A stretch of 41,660 nucleotides of DNA, from assembly GCA_024644945.1 (NCBI GenBank), contig JAHEGU010000023.1, positions 1 to 41,660 of the forward strand, in the 5' to 3' direction. Within the stretch, counting starts at the first letter, position 1, and the number at the start of each line of letters is the position of its first letter. Under the pieces are notes generated by a model. It searched no databases. It was not told where the DNA came from and worked only from the letters and a program-made list of their open reading frames with translations. This document shows positions 8,858 to 17,479 of this stretch, one piece after another. Both the position numbers and the translations under genes were made by a program. The DNA comes from Gammaproteobacteria bacterium. Lineage in GTDB: Bacteria > Pseudomonadota > Gammaproteobacteria > Arenicellales > Poriferihabitantaceae.

Positions 8858-9949
8858 CTAATCGCCCGATCTGATCACTCTTTGTACCAGGGAGTCGACC
8901 GCTTGATTAAAGTTCGGTAATGAAAACTGGATCAGCTGTTTAGGCACTGATTTGGGTTTTTCCAGTGCGCGCATGATTGCGCCATTCAACTCATTTCTGT
9001 CGTCTGGATCAACCAGTTCTCCAAGTATGCCATTGAGTAAGGCGTCCCGACTGCCGTCTAGTTTGCTTCCCACTAAGGGTAAGCCGCATGCCATTGCCTC
9101 GAGATAAACGTATCCGAAGCCTTCAAGCCTGCTCGGCATAATGTAAGCATCTGCCAGTCGATAATGATCGACCTTTTCCGAGTCATTGATTTCCCCAGTA
9201 AAAATCACACGACTAGAGACGCCATTTTCCCGGGTGAGTTTTTCAAGACGATTTCGGTCATCACCTTCCCCAATAATTAAATAATGGAGGCTGGGTGTTT
9301 TCAGCAGTAAATCTGTCATCGCTGAAATTACAATATCGAACCCTTTGGATCGTTCTTGAGCTGACAGCCGCCCCAGGGTCATGATTACCGGTTCATTTTT
9401 TAATCCATATCGCTGCTGAAGATAATCTGGGCGTGGCCCCGGGATAAACAAGTCGGTATCGATTGCGTTAGGGATCACGGTCACTTTGGCCGGCTTTAAT
9501 CCTGACCAATTTAGAAACCTTTTTTTGGTTACTTCAGACACGCTTAGCACCTGATCGATTTGTCGAAGTGCAAGGTGAGAAAAAAAACCGGGTCGTTTCC
9601 AGCTTTCAAATCCATGTATCACCAATATCAACCTGGCCCGGTGCAACATCGCAATTATAGCGGCCACGGGTAACAGGTTTATATGTTCGCAAACCACCAG
9701 ATCCCAGCGACCAGCGAAGGTAGATTCTTTTATCAGAGCTATCAAGTAAGCGAAAGAAGAGTTTGCGCTGAGGTCGAGGTAGTCCAGCTTTTCCGGCATG
9801 ACTTCGACATATTCGGGTTTGATCCGGGGCAGTGCATGAACAGTCCGAACTTTATCAATGGCACACAAAGCGCCCAGCAAATGACGGCAGTGGAGGGCGA
9901 TTCCACCCCGGCCACCGAAACCATCCGTTACCAGGCTGAGAATACGCAC
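8858..9949 (-). CDS. GT4-family glycosyltransferase
   Basis: The 363-residue protein is a retaining GT-B glycosyltransferase. The N-terminal Rossmann domain opens MRILSLVTDGFGGRGGIALH, with the glycine-rich acceptor-side loop. The C-terminal nucleotide-sugar domain has VIMTLGRLSAQERSKGFD, LIIGEGDDRNRLE and the E-x7-E region EGFGYVYLEAMACGLPLVGS. The length is normal for the family. The substrate cannot be read from sequence; capsule, exopolysaccharide or lipopolysaccharide are the usual targets. The start is GTG (complement at 9947-9949), 30 bases after the sat stop, so it is the last gene of a DAHP synthase - sat - glycosyltransferase operon. That pairing has no obvious metabolic logic, unless a sulfated or sulfur-linked polysaccharide is made, which is speculative. 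Confidence 0.88.
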   Translation of the reverse strand: MRILSLVTDGFGGRGGIALHCRHLLGALCAIDKVRTVHALPRIKPEYVEVMPEKLDYLDLSANSSFAYLIALIKESTFAGRWDLVVCEHINLLPVAAIIAMLHRARLILVIHGFESWKRPGFFSHLALRQIDQVLSVSEVTKKRFLNWSGLKPAKVTVIPNAIDTDLFIPGPRPDYLQQRYGLKNEPVIMTLGRLSAQERSKGFDIVISAMTDLLLKTPSLHYLIIGEGDDRNRLEKLTRENGVSSRVIFTGEINDSEKVDHYRLADAYIMPSRLEGFGYVYLEAMACGLPLVGSKLDGSRDALLNGILGELVDPDDRNELNGAIMRALEKPKSVPKQLIQFSLPNFNQAVDSLVQRVIRSGD

Positions 9950-9979
9950 CTGTTTACAGACACCGGAAACAATTTAGAG

Positions 9980-11164
9980 CTAAAGGGACTGATAGTAATC
10001 CATCAGAATCTGGGCTACTTCGGGTCTAGAGAATTCAGGAGGTGGTGCAATGCCCTGGCCGAGCATTTCTCTGACCTTCGTGCCTGACAGCAGCACAAAA
10101 TCTTCCTTGCTGTGATCCGGTGCCTCACGCATCATGACCACCTTGCTAAGTTTCTTGGACCAGGCAGTGTGATCGGCGCGGAATATCTCTATCTCCAGCG
10201 CACCGTCCGGCACTTCCTGGTCAAAGATTGTCTGGGCATCAAAATCTCCATAATAATCTCCCACTCCAGCGTGATCACGCCCAATAATAAAATGAGTCGC
10301 GCCCATGTTCTGTCGAAACACGGCATGCAGCACAGCTTCCCTTGGTCCTGCATAGAGCATGTCGAATCCGTATCCGGTGATCATGACGGTATTTTTTGGA
10401 AAATACAGTTCAACCATTTTTCGGATCGCTGCATCGCGCACATCCGCTGGAATGTCACCGGGTTTTAGTTTTCCCAGTAACATGTGAATCACACAGCCGT
10501 CTGCGCCCACCCGTTCCATCGCAATCCGACATAGTTCTTCATGGGCGAGATGCATGGGATTGCGGGTCTGAAAGGCGACTACTTTATTCCAGCCGCTGGC
10601 TTCGATTTGCTCACGAATCTGCACCGCAGTACGAAAAGTGTCGGCGAAGTCTGTTTTGAAATAACTGAAGTTAAGTACTTTGATAGGACCGGATAGAAGG
10701 CTTCGACCTTGGGCATAAAATTCTGCTACTCCCGGGTGCTCAAGATCCTCAGTGCGATAAATCTTTTCACTGATTAATGACATATCATCATCATCCAGAT
10801 GCTCTACCGCCTCCAGATCGAGCACTGCAATCACAGGATTGCCATCAACATTCGGATCGCGCAACGCCACCTGTGTGCCAGTCTCAAGAGCGCCTGCACC
10901 ATCCACCAGGCACAGCACAGGAGTCGGCCAGAACAAGCCGGAACTGGTATGCATGGTGTTGGCTACACTGAGCGCATCGGTCCGATTCATGTAACCTGTC
11001 AGTGGGTTGAAATAACCCGCACCCAGCATCACGGCATTTGCCGCGCCGGCAGAACTCATCAGTACTGAAGGCATGCTCTGCGCGTCGTCAAGCAGCGATT
11101 GATTTGCCCTGGAGTCGTCTACGTAAAGCGGGTTCAGAGTGTCTGATCCATGGGGTTTGATCAT
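9980..11164 (-). CDS. sat: Sulfate adenylyltransferase, homo-oligomeric (dissimilatory-type) Sat
   Basis: The 394-residue enzyme interconverts sulfate plus ATP with adenosine phosphosulfate plus pyrophosphate. It is the single-chain Sat type, not the CysD/CysN type usual for assimilation in Gammaproteobacteria. The PUA-like N-terminal domain includes MLGAGYFNPLTGYMN (46-60). The catalytic domain has the QxRNPxHxxHE motif at 199-209 (His205, His208) and GRDHAGVGDYYG at 295-306, with LSGTKVREML near 360. There is no C-terminal APS-kinase extension. In sulfur oxidisers such Sat works in reverse, making ATP from APS; whether it does so here cannot be seen because no apr or dsr gene is present. 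It lies 27 bases after DAHP synthase and 30 before a GT4 gene, in one probable operon. Confidence 0.93.
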   Translation of the reverse strand: MIKPHGSDTLNPLYVDDSRANQSLLDDAQSMPSVLMSSAGAANAVMLGAGYFNPLTGYMNRTDALSVANTMHTSSGLFWPTPVLCLVDGAGALETGTQVALRDPNVDGNPVIAVLDLEAVEHLDDDDMSLISEKIYRTEDLEHPGVAEFYAQGRSLLSGPIKVLNFSYFKTDFADTFRTAVQIREQIEASGWNKVVAFQTRNPMHLAHEELCRIAMERVGADGCVIHMLLGKLKPGDIPADVRDAAIRKMVELYFPKNTVMITGYGFDMLYAGPREAVLHAVFRQNMGATHFIIGRDHAGVGDYYGDFDAQTIFDQEVPDGALEIEIFRADHTAWSKKLSKVVMMREAPDHSKEDFVLLSGTKVREMLGQGIAPPPEFSRPEVAQILMDYYQSL

Positions 11165-11191
11165 GATGTTGTTCTCCGGGATTTCTTTAAT

Positions 11192-12250
11192 TCAGTTCTG
11201 GCGTCGCGAACGCACAGCCTCGGCAAGCTGGTTCAGCATTGTTTCAGTATCTTCTATACCAATACAGGCGTCGGTTATGCTTTGCCCGTATGTCTCCGCG
11301 ACACCATCGACCACATCCTGACGTCCGGCCACAAGATGGCTTTCTATCATGACCCCCATTATTCGAGCCTCGCCGCCCGAGATCTGTTCGCATACATTTT
11401 CGCAGACACCCAATTGGTTTTCCGGAATCTTTTTACTGTTTGCGTGACTGAAATCAATCATTACCTGTGGGATAACACCGGCACGATTTAATCTGTCGCA
11501 GGCCAGTTCCACATTTTCAGCATCAAAGTTAGGTTCCCTGCCACCGCGCAGAATCATATGACAGTATGGGTTCCCGGTGGTTGTATAGATTGAAGACTGT
11601 CCATGTTTGGTTAGAGATAGAAAACGATGCGGTCTGGCTGCTGCGCGAATCGCATCGACTGCAATGTCGAGATTTCCGTTGGTGCCGTTTTTAAGTCCGA
11701 CTGGACAGGACAGACCAGAGGTGAGCTCACGATGCAGCTGGCTTTCAGTAGTGCGTGCTCCAATTGCCCCCCATGAAATCAAATCTGCCAGATATTGCGG
11801 AGTAATCAAATCCAAATACTCTGTCGCTGCAGGCATGCCCATGTCATTCAGGTCCAACAGGAGTTTTCGCGACAGATGTAATCCCTTATTAATATCAAAA
11901 CTCTGATCGAGGTCAGGGTCGTTGATCAGACCTTTCCAGCCAACTGTGGTTCGGGGCTTCTCAAAATACACCCGCATCAAAATCAGCAGATCGTCGCTGT
12001 GCTGCTGTTTTAGTTTTAGTAGCCATCGTGCATAGTCGAGCGCCGCATCAATGTCGTGAATTGAACAGGGGCCACATATCACCAATATTCGATCGTCATC
12101 TCCTTGCAGGATCTGCTGAATTTGTTCGCGCGCCTCTAGTGTGGTGGCAGCAGCCTGGTCGCTGGCGGGTATCTGCTCAAAAAGCATGTGAGGATTGATG
12201 ACGGGGGAAACGTCGGCGATCCTGAGGTCATCGGTTTGTACGGTTGTCAC
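11192..12250 (-). CDS. 3-Deoxy-7-phosphoheptulonate (DAHP) synthase, class I AroF/G/H type
   Basis: The 352-residue enzyme condenses phosphoenolpyruvate and erythrose-4-phosphate, the first step of the shikimate pathway. Class I microbial motifs are clear: RILVICGPCSIHD (metal-ligand Cys), LMRVYFEKPRTTVGWKGL, SWGAIGARTTESQ, VGLKNGTNG and VMIDFSHANS (metal His). The length equals the E. coli AroF/G/H isozymes. Which aromatic amino acid inhibits it is not evident, so no isozyme symbol is given. It starts at GTG 12250 (reverse) and is the first gene of a minus-strand operon with sat and a GT4 gene. A promoter candidate lies about 30 bases upstream. Confidence 0.92.
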   Translation of the reverse strand: MTTVQTDDLRIADVSPVINPHMLFEQIPASDQAAATTLEAREQIQQILQGDDDRILVICGPCSIHDIDAALDYARWLLKLKQQHSDDLLILMRVYFEKPRTTVGWKGLINDPDLDQSFDINKGLHLSRKLLLDLNDMGMPAATEYLDLITPQYLADLISWGAIGARTTESQLHRELTSGLSCPVGLKNGTNGNLDIAVDAIRAAARPHRFLSLTKHGQSSIYTTTGNPYCHMILRGGREPNFDAENVELACDRLNRAGVIPQVMIDFSHANSKKIPENQLGVCENVCEQISGGEARIMGVMIESHLVAGRQDVVDGVAETYGQSITDACIGIEDTETMLNQLAEAVRSRRQN

Positions 12251-12280
12251 GGGATTCTGGTTAGTTCTAGCAGACGCGGG

Positions 12281-12309
12281 ATTGTACGGGCAACGCTTCG
12301 AAGAGTTAA
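12281..12309 (-). promoter_or_regulatory. Sigma-70 promoter candidate for DAHP synthase - sat - GT4
   Basis: On the reverse strand TTAACT (complement at 12304-12309) and TACAAT (12281-12286) are separated by exactly 17 bases, matching 4/6 and 5/6 consensus positions. It sits 31 bases before the GTG start, giving a short leader. The rest of the 328-base gap 12251-12578 holds the opposing rpmF promoter and no gene I can support. Confidence 0.5.
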
Positions 12310-12432
12310 GGTTTGGAATAATAATTCTGTCTATGCTGCAATAAACGAATTCGGACAGCGCATAGATAATATTGGGCTGGATGTGCAGAGGCGGCTACTA
12401 CTGGAATCCGCTGCATTTGCTCGGAATCTCTT

Positions 12433-12461
12433 TTGACCGGTACTGGATTAACGACTATAAT
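12433..12461 (+). promoter_or_regulatory. Near-consensus sigma-70 promoter of the rpmF-plsX-fab block
   Basis: TTGACC (12433-12438) and a perfect TATAAT (12456-12461) are separated by 17 bases. Transcription would start near 12468, leaving a leader of about 110 bases before rpmF. The leader begins with a G+C-rich CCGCC/GGCGG inversion around 12463-12481, and a CCCTGCAGGG palindrome follows. This is the strongest promoter I see in the window, as expected for a ribosomal-protein and fatty-acid operon. Confidence 0.8.
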
Positions 12462-12578
12462 CCGCCGCCTTTTCGGGGCGGACCCTGCAGGGTGCAAGCG
12501 GTCTCCGGGATAAGCGCCTGCTTGGTGTACTTAAGTCCCTGTAGTGCCCCAGCCAATCGAAACAGATCCGAGGAAATC

Positions 12579-12761
12579 ATGGCTGTTCAGAAATCACGTA
12601 AAACTCCCTCAAGGCGAGGCATGCGGCGGTCCCACGACAGCCTGACTAAGCCTTCGCTGTCTATTGACGAGGTCACGGGTGAGCTGCATCGCCGCCACCA
12701 CATTACCCCTGACGGCTACTATCGTGGCAAGAAGGTCGTCGAGCCGCAATCGGAAGACTGA
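12579..12761 (+). CDS. rpmF: 50S ribosomal protein L32
   Basis: The 60-residue basic protein begins [20 protein letters not shown], which is the L32 signature, and has the usual bacterial length. The zinc-type cysteines of some L32 proteins are absent, as is usual in Gammaproteobacteria. Start ATG 12579 is chosen because it gives MAVQ and follows GAGGAAA at 12570-12576; the open frame extends further upstream but overlaps the promoter. It is the first gene behind the strong promoter and is followed after 49 bases by plsX. A GATACC/GGTATC hairpin (12770-12793) lies between them. The yceD gene that often precedes rpmF is not present. Confidence 0.95.
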   Translation: MAVQKSRKTPSRRGMRRSHDSLTKPSLSIDEVTGELHRRHHITPDGYYRGKKVVEPQSED

Positions 12762-12810
12762 TTCCCCCTGATACCGCGTTTCTTGCGGGTATCACTATTC
12801 ATTCGAAGTC

Positions 12811-13827
12811 ATGATTAACCTGTCTGTCGACGCAATGGGAGGGGATCATGGGCTCGAAGCCACGGTTCCCGCCAGCATTGAAGTTGTGGAGAGAAATCCT
12901 GATGTGAAGGTGATCCTGGTGGGCGACCCCCAGGGAATTAGGGCCAGGTTAGGGCAAAAGGAAGTCAGCGGCCGCATCGAAGTCCAGTCTGCCAGTGAGG
13001 TGGTAGACATGGAGGATTCTCCAGCCTATGCATTGCGCAAAAAGAAAGACTCCTCGATGCGGGTGGCTATTAACCTAGTGAAGGCGGGTGCCGCCAACGC
13101 CTGTGTCAGTGCAGGCAATACTGGTGCCTTGATGGCCACCGCCAGATTTGTCCTCAAAACCATTCCAGGCATAGAACGTCCGGCTATTTGTGCCGCGTTG
13201 CCTAAGTTGAACGGTTTTACCTATATGCTCGATCTCGGCGCCAATATTGACAGCCCGCCGGAAATTTTGTTCCAGTTTGGCTTGATGGGGAGCCGCTTGA
13301 TTAGCTGCCTGGGCGGACCAGCCGACCCGACGGTGGGGTTGTTGAATATAGGTGTGGAAGAGATGAAGGGTAATGAAACCATCAAGGCCGCAGCGGAGAT
13401 GTTCAGGCAAAGCGATCTAAACTACCGAGGCTACGTTGAGCCTGATGAAATTTATCTGGGTGATACTGACCTGGTGGTATGCGATGGATTTGTCGGTAAC
13501 ATCGCGCTTAAGGCCAGTGAGGGCGTGGCGCAGATGATCATGGGCACTCTCAAGGAAGAATTTACCAGCAGCCTCAGCAGCAAGATGTGTGGTTTATTCG
13601 CGAGGCCAGTACTAAATTCAGTAAAGGCCCGTCTCGACCACAGGCGCTACAATGGTGCAAGCTTGCTCGGATTGCGCGGTACAGTGGTGAAATCTCATGG
13701 TGGAACCGATCATGTCGGATTTCGACATGCGATCGAAGTTGCTATTGAAGAAGTGCGCAAGAATCTCGTAAGCGAGATCGAAAACTCACTGACATCAGTG
13801 CCGGTTCAGGATACGCTCAGGTCATGA
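12811..13827 (+). CDS. plsX: Phosphate acyltransferase PlsX
   Basis: The 338-residue enzyme converts acyl-ACP to acyl-phosphate, the donor used by PlsY for lysophosphatidate synthesis, linking fatty-acid and phospholipid synthesis at the membrane face. Family motifs are present: the start [27 protein letters not shown] (about 100-113), [26 protein letters not shown] and [17 protein letters not shown]. The length is normal. It overlaps fabH by four bases (ATGA at 13824-13827), indicating translational coupling. Confidence 0.95.
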   Translation: MINLSVDAMGGDHGLEATVPASIEVVERNPDVKVILVGDPQGIRARLGQKEVSGRIEVQSASEVVDMEDSPAYALRKKKDSSMRVAINLVKAGAANACVSAGNTGALMATARFVLKTIPGIERPAICAALPKLNGFTYMLDLGANIDSPPEILFQFGLMGSRLISCLGGPADPTVGLLNIGVEEMKGNETIKAAAEMFRQSDLNYRGYVEPDEIYLGDTDLVVCDGFVGNIALKASEGVAQMIMGTLKEEFTSSLSSKMCGLFARPVLNSVKARLDHRRYNGASLLGLRGTVVKSHGGTDHVGFRHAIEVAIEEVRKNLVSEIENSLTSVPVQDTLRS

Positions 13828-14792
13828 TGTATTCCAGATTAATCGGAAGCGGAAGCTACCTGCCTGAGAAAGTCCTGACAAACGAAGAACTTGAGTCAAT
13901 GGTAGATACAGACCATGACTGGATCATGGCGCGTACTGGAATTGCAGAGCGAAGAATCGCTGCAGATGATGAGTTCACCTGCGACCTGGCTGAAAAAGCC
14001 TCGAAGGCAGCCATAAAGGCGGCCGGTGTTTCCGCCCAGGATATCGACCTGATCGTAGTGGCTACTACCACTGCAGACCAGGTGTTCCCCAGTACAGCAT
14101 GCCTGTTACAACATCGTCTGGGAATCGAAGGTCCGCCGGCGTTCGACGTCCAGGCCGTCTGCGCTGGTTTTATGTTTGCCTTGGATATTGCAGATAAGTT
14201 CATACGTACCGGTAGCGCCAGTTGTGCCCTGGTTGTGGGAGCCGAGACCTTTTCTCGAATCATTGATTGGAGTGATCGTCGTACCTGTATTTTATTTGGC
14301 GACGGTGGCGGTGCTGTAGTACTGAAAGCAGATCAACAACCAGGTATTCTGTCTACACACTTGCATAGTGACGGCCGTTTTAAAGACCTGTTGTGTGTGC
14401 CAGCCGGTATCTCCAGAAACTATCAGGCAATTCAGTCTGGCACCGCGTTTACCACTATGGAGGGTAGTGAAGTTTTTAGATGGGCGGTGACAGCAATGGC
14501 TGACCTGGTCGATGAAACACTTGCTGCCAACTCATTGGACAAAGAAGACGTGGATTGGCTGATTCCTCACCAGGCGAATGTAAGGATTATTAATGCTGTC
14601 GGCAGACGCGCCGGGTTTCCAGCGGAGAAAGTAATCGTGACAGTAGAACACCACGGTAATACCTCTGCGGCATCGGTTCCGTTGGCATTGGACGAGTCGA
14701 TTCGGGACGGCACGATTAAACCAGGCGATCTCGTGCTCATGGAGGGTTTCGGTGGCGGCTTCACCTGGGGCTCGGCATTGATCCGAATCTAG
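13824..14792 (+). CDS. fabH: 3-Oxoacyl-ACP synthase III (KAS III), FabH
   Basis: The 322-residue enzyme starts fatty-acid synthesis by condensing acetyl-CoA with malonyl-ACP. The Cys-His-Asn set is intact: Cys113 in [13 protein letters not shown], His in [11 protein letters not shown] (about 248) and Asn in [15 protein letters not shown] (about 278). [11 protein letters not shown] and the terminal [16 protein letters not shown] are typical. Two adjacent ATG codons (13824 and 13827) could start it; the first overlaps the plsX stop. In most gammaproteobacterial operons fabD follows fabH; here the next gene, 37 bases on, is fabG. Confidence 0.95.
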   Translation: MMYSRLIGSGSYLPEKVLTNEELESMVDTDHDWIMARTGIAERRIAADDEFTCDLAEKASKAAIKAAGVSAQDIDLIVVATTTADQVFPSTACLLQHRLGIEGPPAFDVQAVCAGFMFALDIADKFIRTGSASCALVVGAETFSRIIDWSDRRTCILFGDGGGAVVLKADQQPGILSTHLHSDGRFKDLLCVPAGISRNYQAIQSGTAFTTMEGSEVFRWAVTAMADLVDETLAANSLDKEDVDWLIPHQANVRIINAVGRRAGFPAEKVIVTVEHHGNTSAASVPLALDESIRDGTIKPGDLVLMEGFGGGFTWGSALIRI

Positions 14793-14829
14793 ACCCGGTT
14801 CGAGTAATACTAACTAAGAGAATGAAACA

Positions 14830-15576
14830 ATGAAGCAGCTCGAAAATACAGTGTGTCTGGTAACCGGTGCTTCACGCGGTATTGGAAGAGCAGTTGCGAT
14901 GGCCCTGAGGGATCAGGGCGCGACGGTAATAGGAACAGCTACTTCTGAAGCAGGCTCTGAATCGATTTCTGAGTACCTGCAGAAGGATGGTCAAGCGGGA
15001 CGCGGCTTGGTTTTGAACGTGACGGATAACAACTCGGTTGAAAGTGTATTAAAGTCTATTAATGAGGAAAATGGGGCACCTACGGTGTTGGTCAATAATG
15101 CTGGCATTACTCGTGATAATCTGTTGCTCAGAATGACTGAAGAAGATTGGGACGCAGTAATCGATACCAATCTTAAATCTGTTTTTCGCATGTCCAAGGC
15201 GTGCCTTCGGGGTATGACAAAGGCCCGAACTGGCAGGATCATAAATATCGCTTCAGTCGTGGGCGCAACGGGCAATGCGGGACAGGCCAACTATGCCTCA
15301 GCCAAGGCTGGGTTGGTTGGATTCAGCAAATCTCTGGCGCAGGAGGTAGCTTCCCGTAATATCACCGTAAACGTGGTGGCACCTGGCTTCATCCAGACAG
15401 ATATGACCGATTCTCTGTCAGAGCAGCAGAGGGATTCGTTATTACAGAAGATTCCATTGGGGAGATTGGGTCTACCGGAGGACATTGCAGCCGCAGTAGT
15501 ATTTTTGGCCTCTCCAAGTGCCGAGTACATAACCGGGACAACTATGCATATAAATGGCGGCATGTTTATGGCATAG
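14830..15576 (+). CDS. fabG: 3-Oxoacyl-ACP reductase FabG
   Basis: The 248-residue classical SDR would reduce 3-oxoacyl-ACP with NADPH in each elongation cycle. The cofactor loop GASRGIG is at 13-19, the NNAG motif follows VLVNNAGITRDNLLLRM, and the catalytic set is Ser142, Tyr155 and Lys159 (YASAK). The C-terminal ITGTTMHINGGMFM is standard FabG. The length and setting between fabH and acpP support FabG rather than another SDR. ATG 14830 follows an AAGAGA stretch. A 264-base AT-rich gap separates it from acpP. Confidence 0.95.
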   Translation: MKQLENTVCLVTGASRGIGRAVAMALRDQGATVIGTATSEAGSESISEYLQKDGQAGRGLVLNVTDNNSVESVLKSINEENGAPTVLVNNAGITRDNLLLRMTEEDWDAVIDTNLKSVFRMSKACLRGMTKARTGRIINIASVVGATGNAGQANYASAKAGLVGFSKSLAQEVASRNITVNVVAPGFIQTDMTDSLSEQQRDSLLQKIPLGRLGLPEDIAAAVVFLASPSAEYITGTTMHINGGMFMA

Positions 15577-15840
15577 ATGAAGGATATTTTTTAATTAATA
15601 CCTTTAAATCAATAATTTATAAAATTATTAATGATGTTTTTACTGACTAATTGTCATTAAAATTGCAGTGTAATCAATGGACTTAGCTTGATTGTTTGTT
15701 TAATATCCGTTCGTCCAAATAATCAATCAGGTTGCTGAAAACCAGTCTGGTTACCAGCATCGATTCGGCATATTACAGAGAGCGCTTTGAATCATGGGCC
15801 TGAGAGTTCCCCAAATCTTTACCTGGAGACTTTAATCCGA
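15577..15840 (+). promoter_or_regulatory. AT-rich fabG-acpP intergenic region with probable acpP promoter
   Basis: The first half is strongly AT-rich and contains an 8-base inverted repeat, AATAATTT (15611-15618) and AAATTATT (15622-15629). A promoter candidate TGGACT (15678-15683), 17 bases, TAATAT (15701-15706) matches 4/6 at each element. A GGAG at 15824-15827 serves acpP. Separate transcription of the highly expressed acpP is common in this block; here it is inferred from the gap and these elements. Confidence 0.4.
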
Positions 15841-16074
15841 ATGAGCACAACTGAAGAACGCGTTAGAAAAGTAGTGGTAGAACAACTCGGCGTAAGCGAA
15901 GACCAGGTAACCCTGGAAGCCTCTTTTGTCGATGATCTGGGGGCGGACTCCCTCGATACCGTGGAACTGGTGATGGCTCTAGAGGAAGAGTTCGATACTG
16001 AGATTCCTGATGATAAGGCAGAAAGTATTGCTAAGGTAAAAGACGCTATTCAGTACATCGAGGCGAATACCTGA
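15841..16074 (+). CDS. acpP: Acyl carrier protein
   Basis: The 77-residue acidic protein carries growing acyl chains on a phosphopantetheine attached to Ser37 in the DSL motif ([19 protein letters not shown] region). Length, charge and helix pattern are typical of AcpP. ATG 15841 is chosen because it gives MSTTEERV; the frame is open upstream to 15787 but without family similarity. A strong intrinsic terminator follows at 16132-16159, so much acpP message probably ends before fabF. Confidence 0.96.
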   Translation: MSTTEERVRKVVVEQLGVSEDQVTLEASFVDDLGADSLDTVELVMALEEEFDTEIPDDKAESIAKVKDAIQYIEANT

Positions 16075-16131
16075 TCATGGGGCTCAATGGGGAGCCAAAT
16101 TAGCCGTTCTCCGCTCCGAATTTAGAATAAG

Positions 16132-16159
16132 ACGCCGTCCTTGCGACGGCGTTTTTTTT
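16132..16159 (+). terminator. Intrinsic terminator after acpP
   Basis: An 8-base perfect stem ACGCCGTC (16132-16139) and GACGGCGT (16145-16152) closes a 5-base loop, and the run of eight T begins at the last stem base (16152-16159). This is a textbook Rho-independent terminator on the plus strand. A weaker GGCTC/GAGCC inversion lies just after the acpP stop at 16081-16095. Downstream genes need read-through or the promoter region 16160-16232. Confidence 0.88.
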
Positions 16160-16232
16160 AGTTTAGCCGCGTGGATAGAGTACGCTATCTGATGCGATAA
16201 TCTTCAATCTTGTACTGAATCATAATAACGAT

Positions 16233-17471
16233 ATGAGCAAGCGACGCGTAGTGATTACCGGGTTGGGGGCTTTTACCCCAGTAGGTGTCGGAGTCCAATC
16301 CAGCTGGACGGCCATGGTGGATGGCATGCCCGGCATAGACAAGATCACGCAGTTCGACGCCAGCGAATTCCCCTGCAGCATAGCAGGTGAGGTGCACGGA
16401 TTCGAACCTGGCAAATATATGCCGGAAAAGGATGCCAGGAAAATGGACAGGTTCATGCAGCTTGGAATCTGCGCAGGGGTGGAGGCTTTACAGGATTCGG
16501 GACTCGAAGTGACGGATCAAAATGCTGAACGGATCGGCGCTTATATTGGATCGGGCATTGGCGGGATAAATACGATCGAACAAACAACCAGCCTGTATCA
16601 TGAAAAAGGGTATAGACGGATTTCTCCTTTCTATATTCCGATGACCATCACCAACATGATTTCCGGCCACTTGTCGATAATGCATAACCTTAAGGGTCCA
16701 AATCTTTCCATGGTGACAGCCTGTTCGACTGGTACCCACGCGATTGGAGAGGCTGGACGACTTGTGGAATACGGGGATGCTGACGTGATGATTGCCGGTG
16801 GGTCCGAGGCGCCAATCTCCCCGACTGCTCTGGCCGGCTTCGGCTCCGCTAGAGCGCTCACTCGTCGTAACGACGACCCCAGAACCGCCAGCCGGCCATG
16901 GGATAGCGGCCGCGATGGATTTGTCATGGGCGAAGGAGCCGGTATCGTGGTTCTTGAGGAGTATGAGCATGCCAAAAAGCGCGATGCCAGGATTTATGCT
17001 GAACTAAGTGGATTTGGAATGAGCGGGGATGCGCATCACATGACCAGCCCTTCGCCAGGGGGGGAGGGTGCGGCGCGGTGCATGAATAATGCTATGCATA
17101 ATGCGGGTATGAATCCTGATGAGATTGACTATATCAACGCCCACGGTACTTCAACCCCGCTCGGTGATGTGGCTGAAACCATGGCGCTTAAACTCTCTTT
17201 TGGGGACCATGCGAGTAAGCTGGCGGTAAGTTCTAACAAGTCAATGATTGGTCATCTGCTCGGTGCAGCAGGAGGTGTGGAAGCGGTGGCCACTGTGCTG
17301 TCAATTTATCACCAGACTATTCCCCCCACTATTAACTTGCATGATCAGGACCCCGAATGCGATCTCGATTATGTGCCCAATGAAGCGCGGGAAGCACATA
17401 TCGGCTCGGCGTTATCTAATTCCTTTGGATTCGGCGGTACCAATGGAACGCTAATATTCAGTCGCGTATAA
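16233..17471 (+). CDS. fabF: 3-Oxoacyl-ACP synthase II (KAS II), FabF
   Basis: The 412-residue condensing enzyme elongates acyl-ACP with malonyl-ACP. The Cys-His-His set is present: Cys164 in MVTACSTGTHAIGEA, His in YINAHGTSTPLGD (about 304) and His in SNKSMIGHLLGAAGG (about 341). The start VVITGLGAFTPVG and the end SNSFGFGGTNGTLIF are typical. The length equals E. coli FabF. The start ATG 16233 lacks a strong ribosome site. The mltG gene follows within 8 bases; pabC, which often sits between fabF and mltG, is absent. Confidence 0.95.
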   Translation: MSKRRVVITGLGAFTPVGVGVQSSWTAMVDGMPGIDKITQFDASEFPCSIAGEVHGFEPGKYMPEKDARKMDRFMQLGICAGVEALQDSGLEVTDQNAERIGAYIGSGIGGINTIEQTTSLYHEKGYRRISPFYIPMTITNMISGHLSIMHNLKGPNLSMVTACSTGTHAIGEAGRLVEYGDADVMIAGGSEAPISPTALAGFGSARALTRRNDDPRTASRPWDSGRDGFVMGEGAGIVVLEEYEHAKKRDARIYAELSGFGMSGDAHHMTSPSPGGEGAARCMNNAMHNAGMNPDEIDYINAHGTSTPLGDVAETMALKLSFGDHASKLAVSSNKSMIGHLLGAAGGVEAVATVLSIYHQTIPPTINLHDQDPECDLDYVPNEAREAHIGSALSNSFGFGGTNGTLIFSRV

Positions 17472-17479
17472 GATCTGGG

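Noticed and set aside
12372..12578. Extended N-terminus for ribosomal protein L32
   Set aside because: The frame is open upstream, but L32 starts [11 protein letters not shown] and the extra part overlaps the promoter and has no similarity; it is not YceD either.
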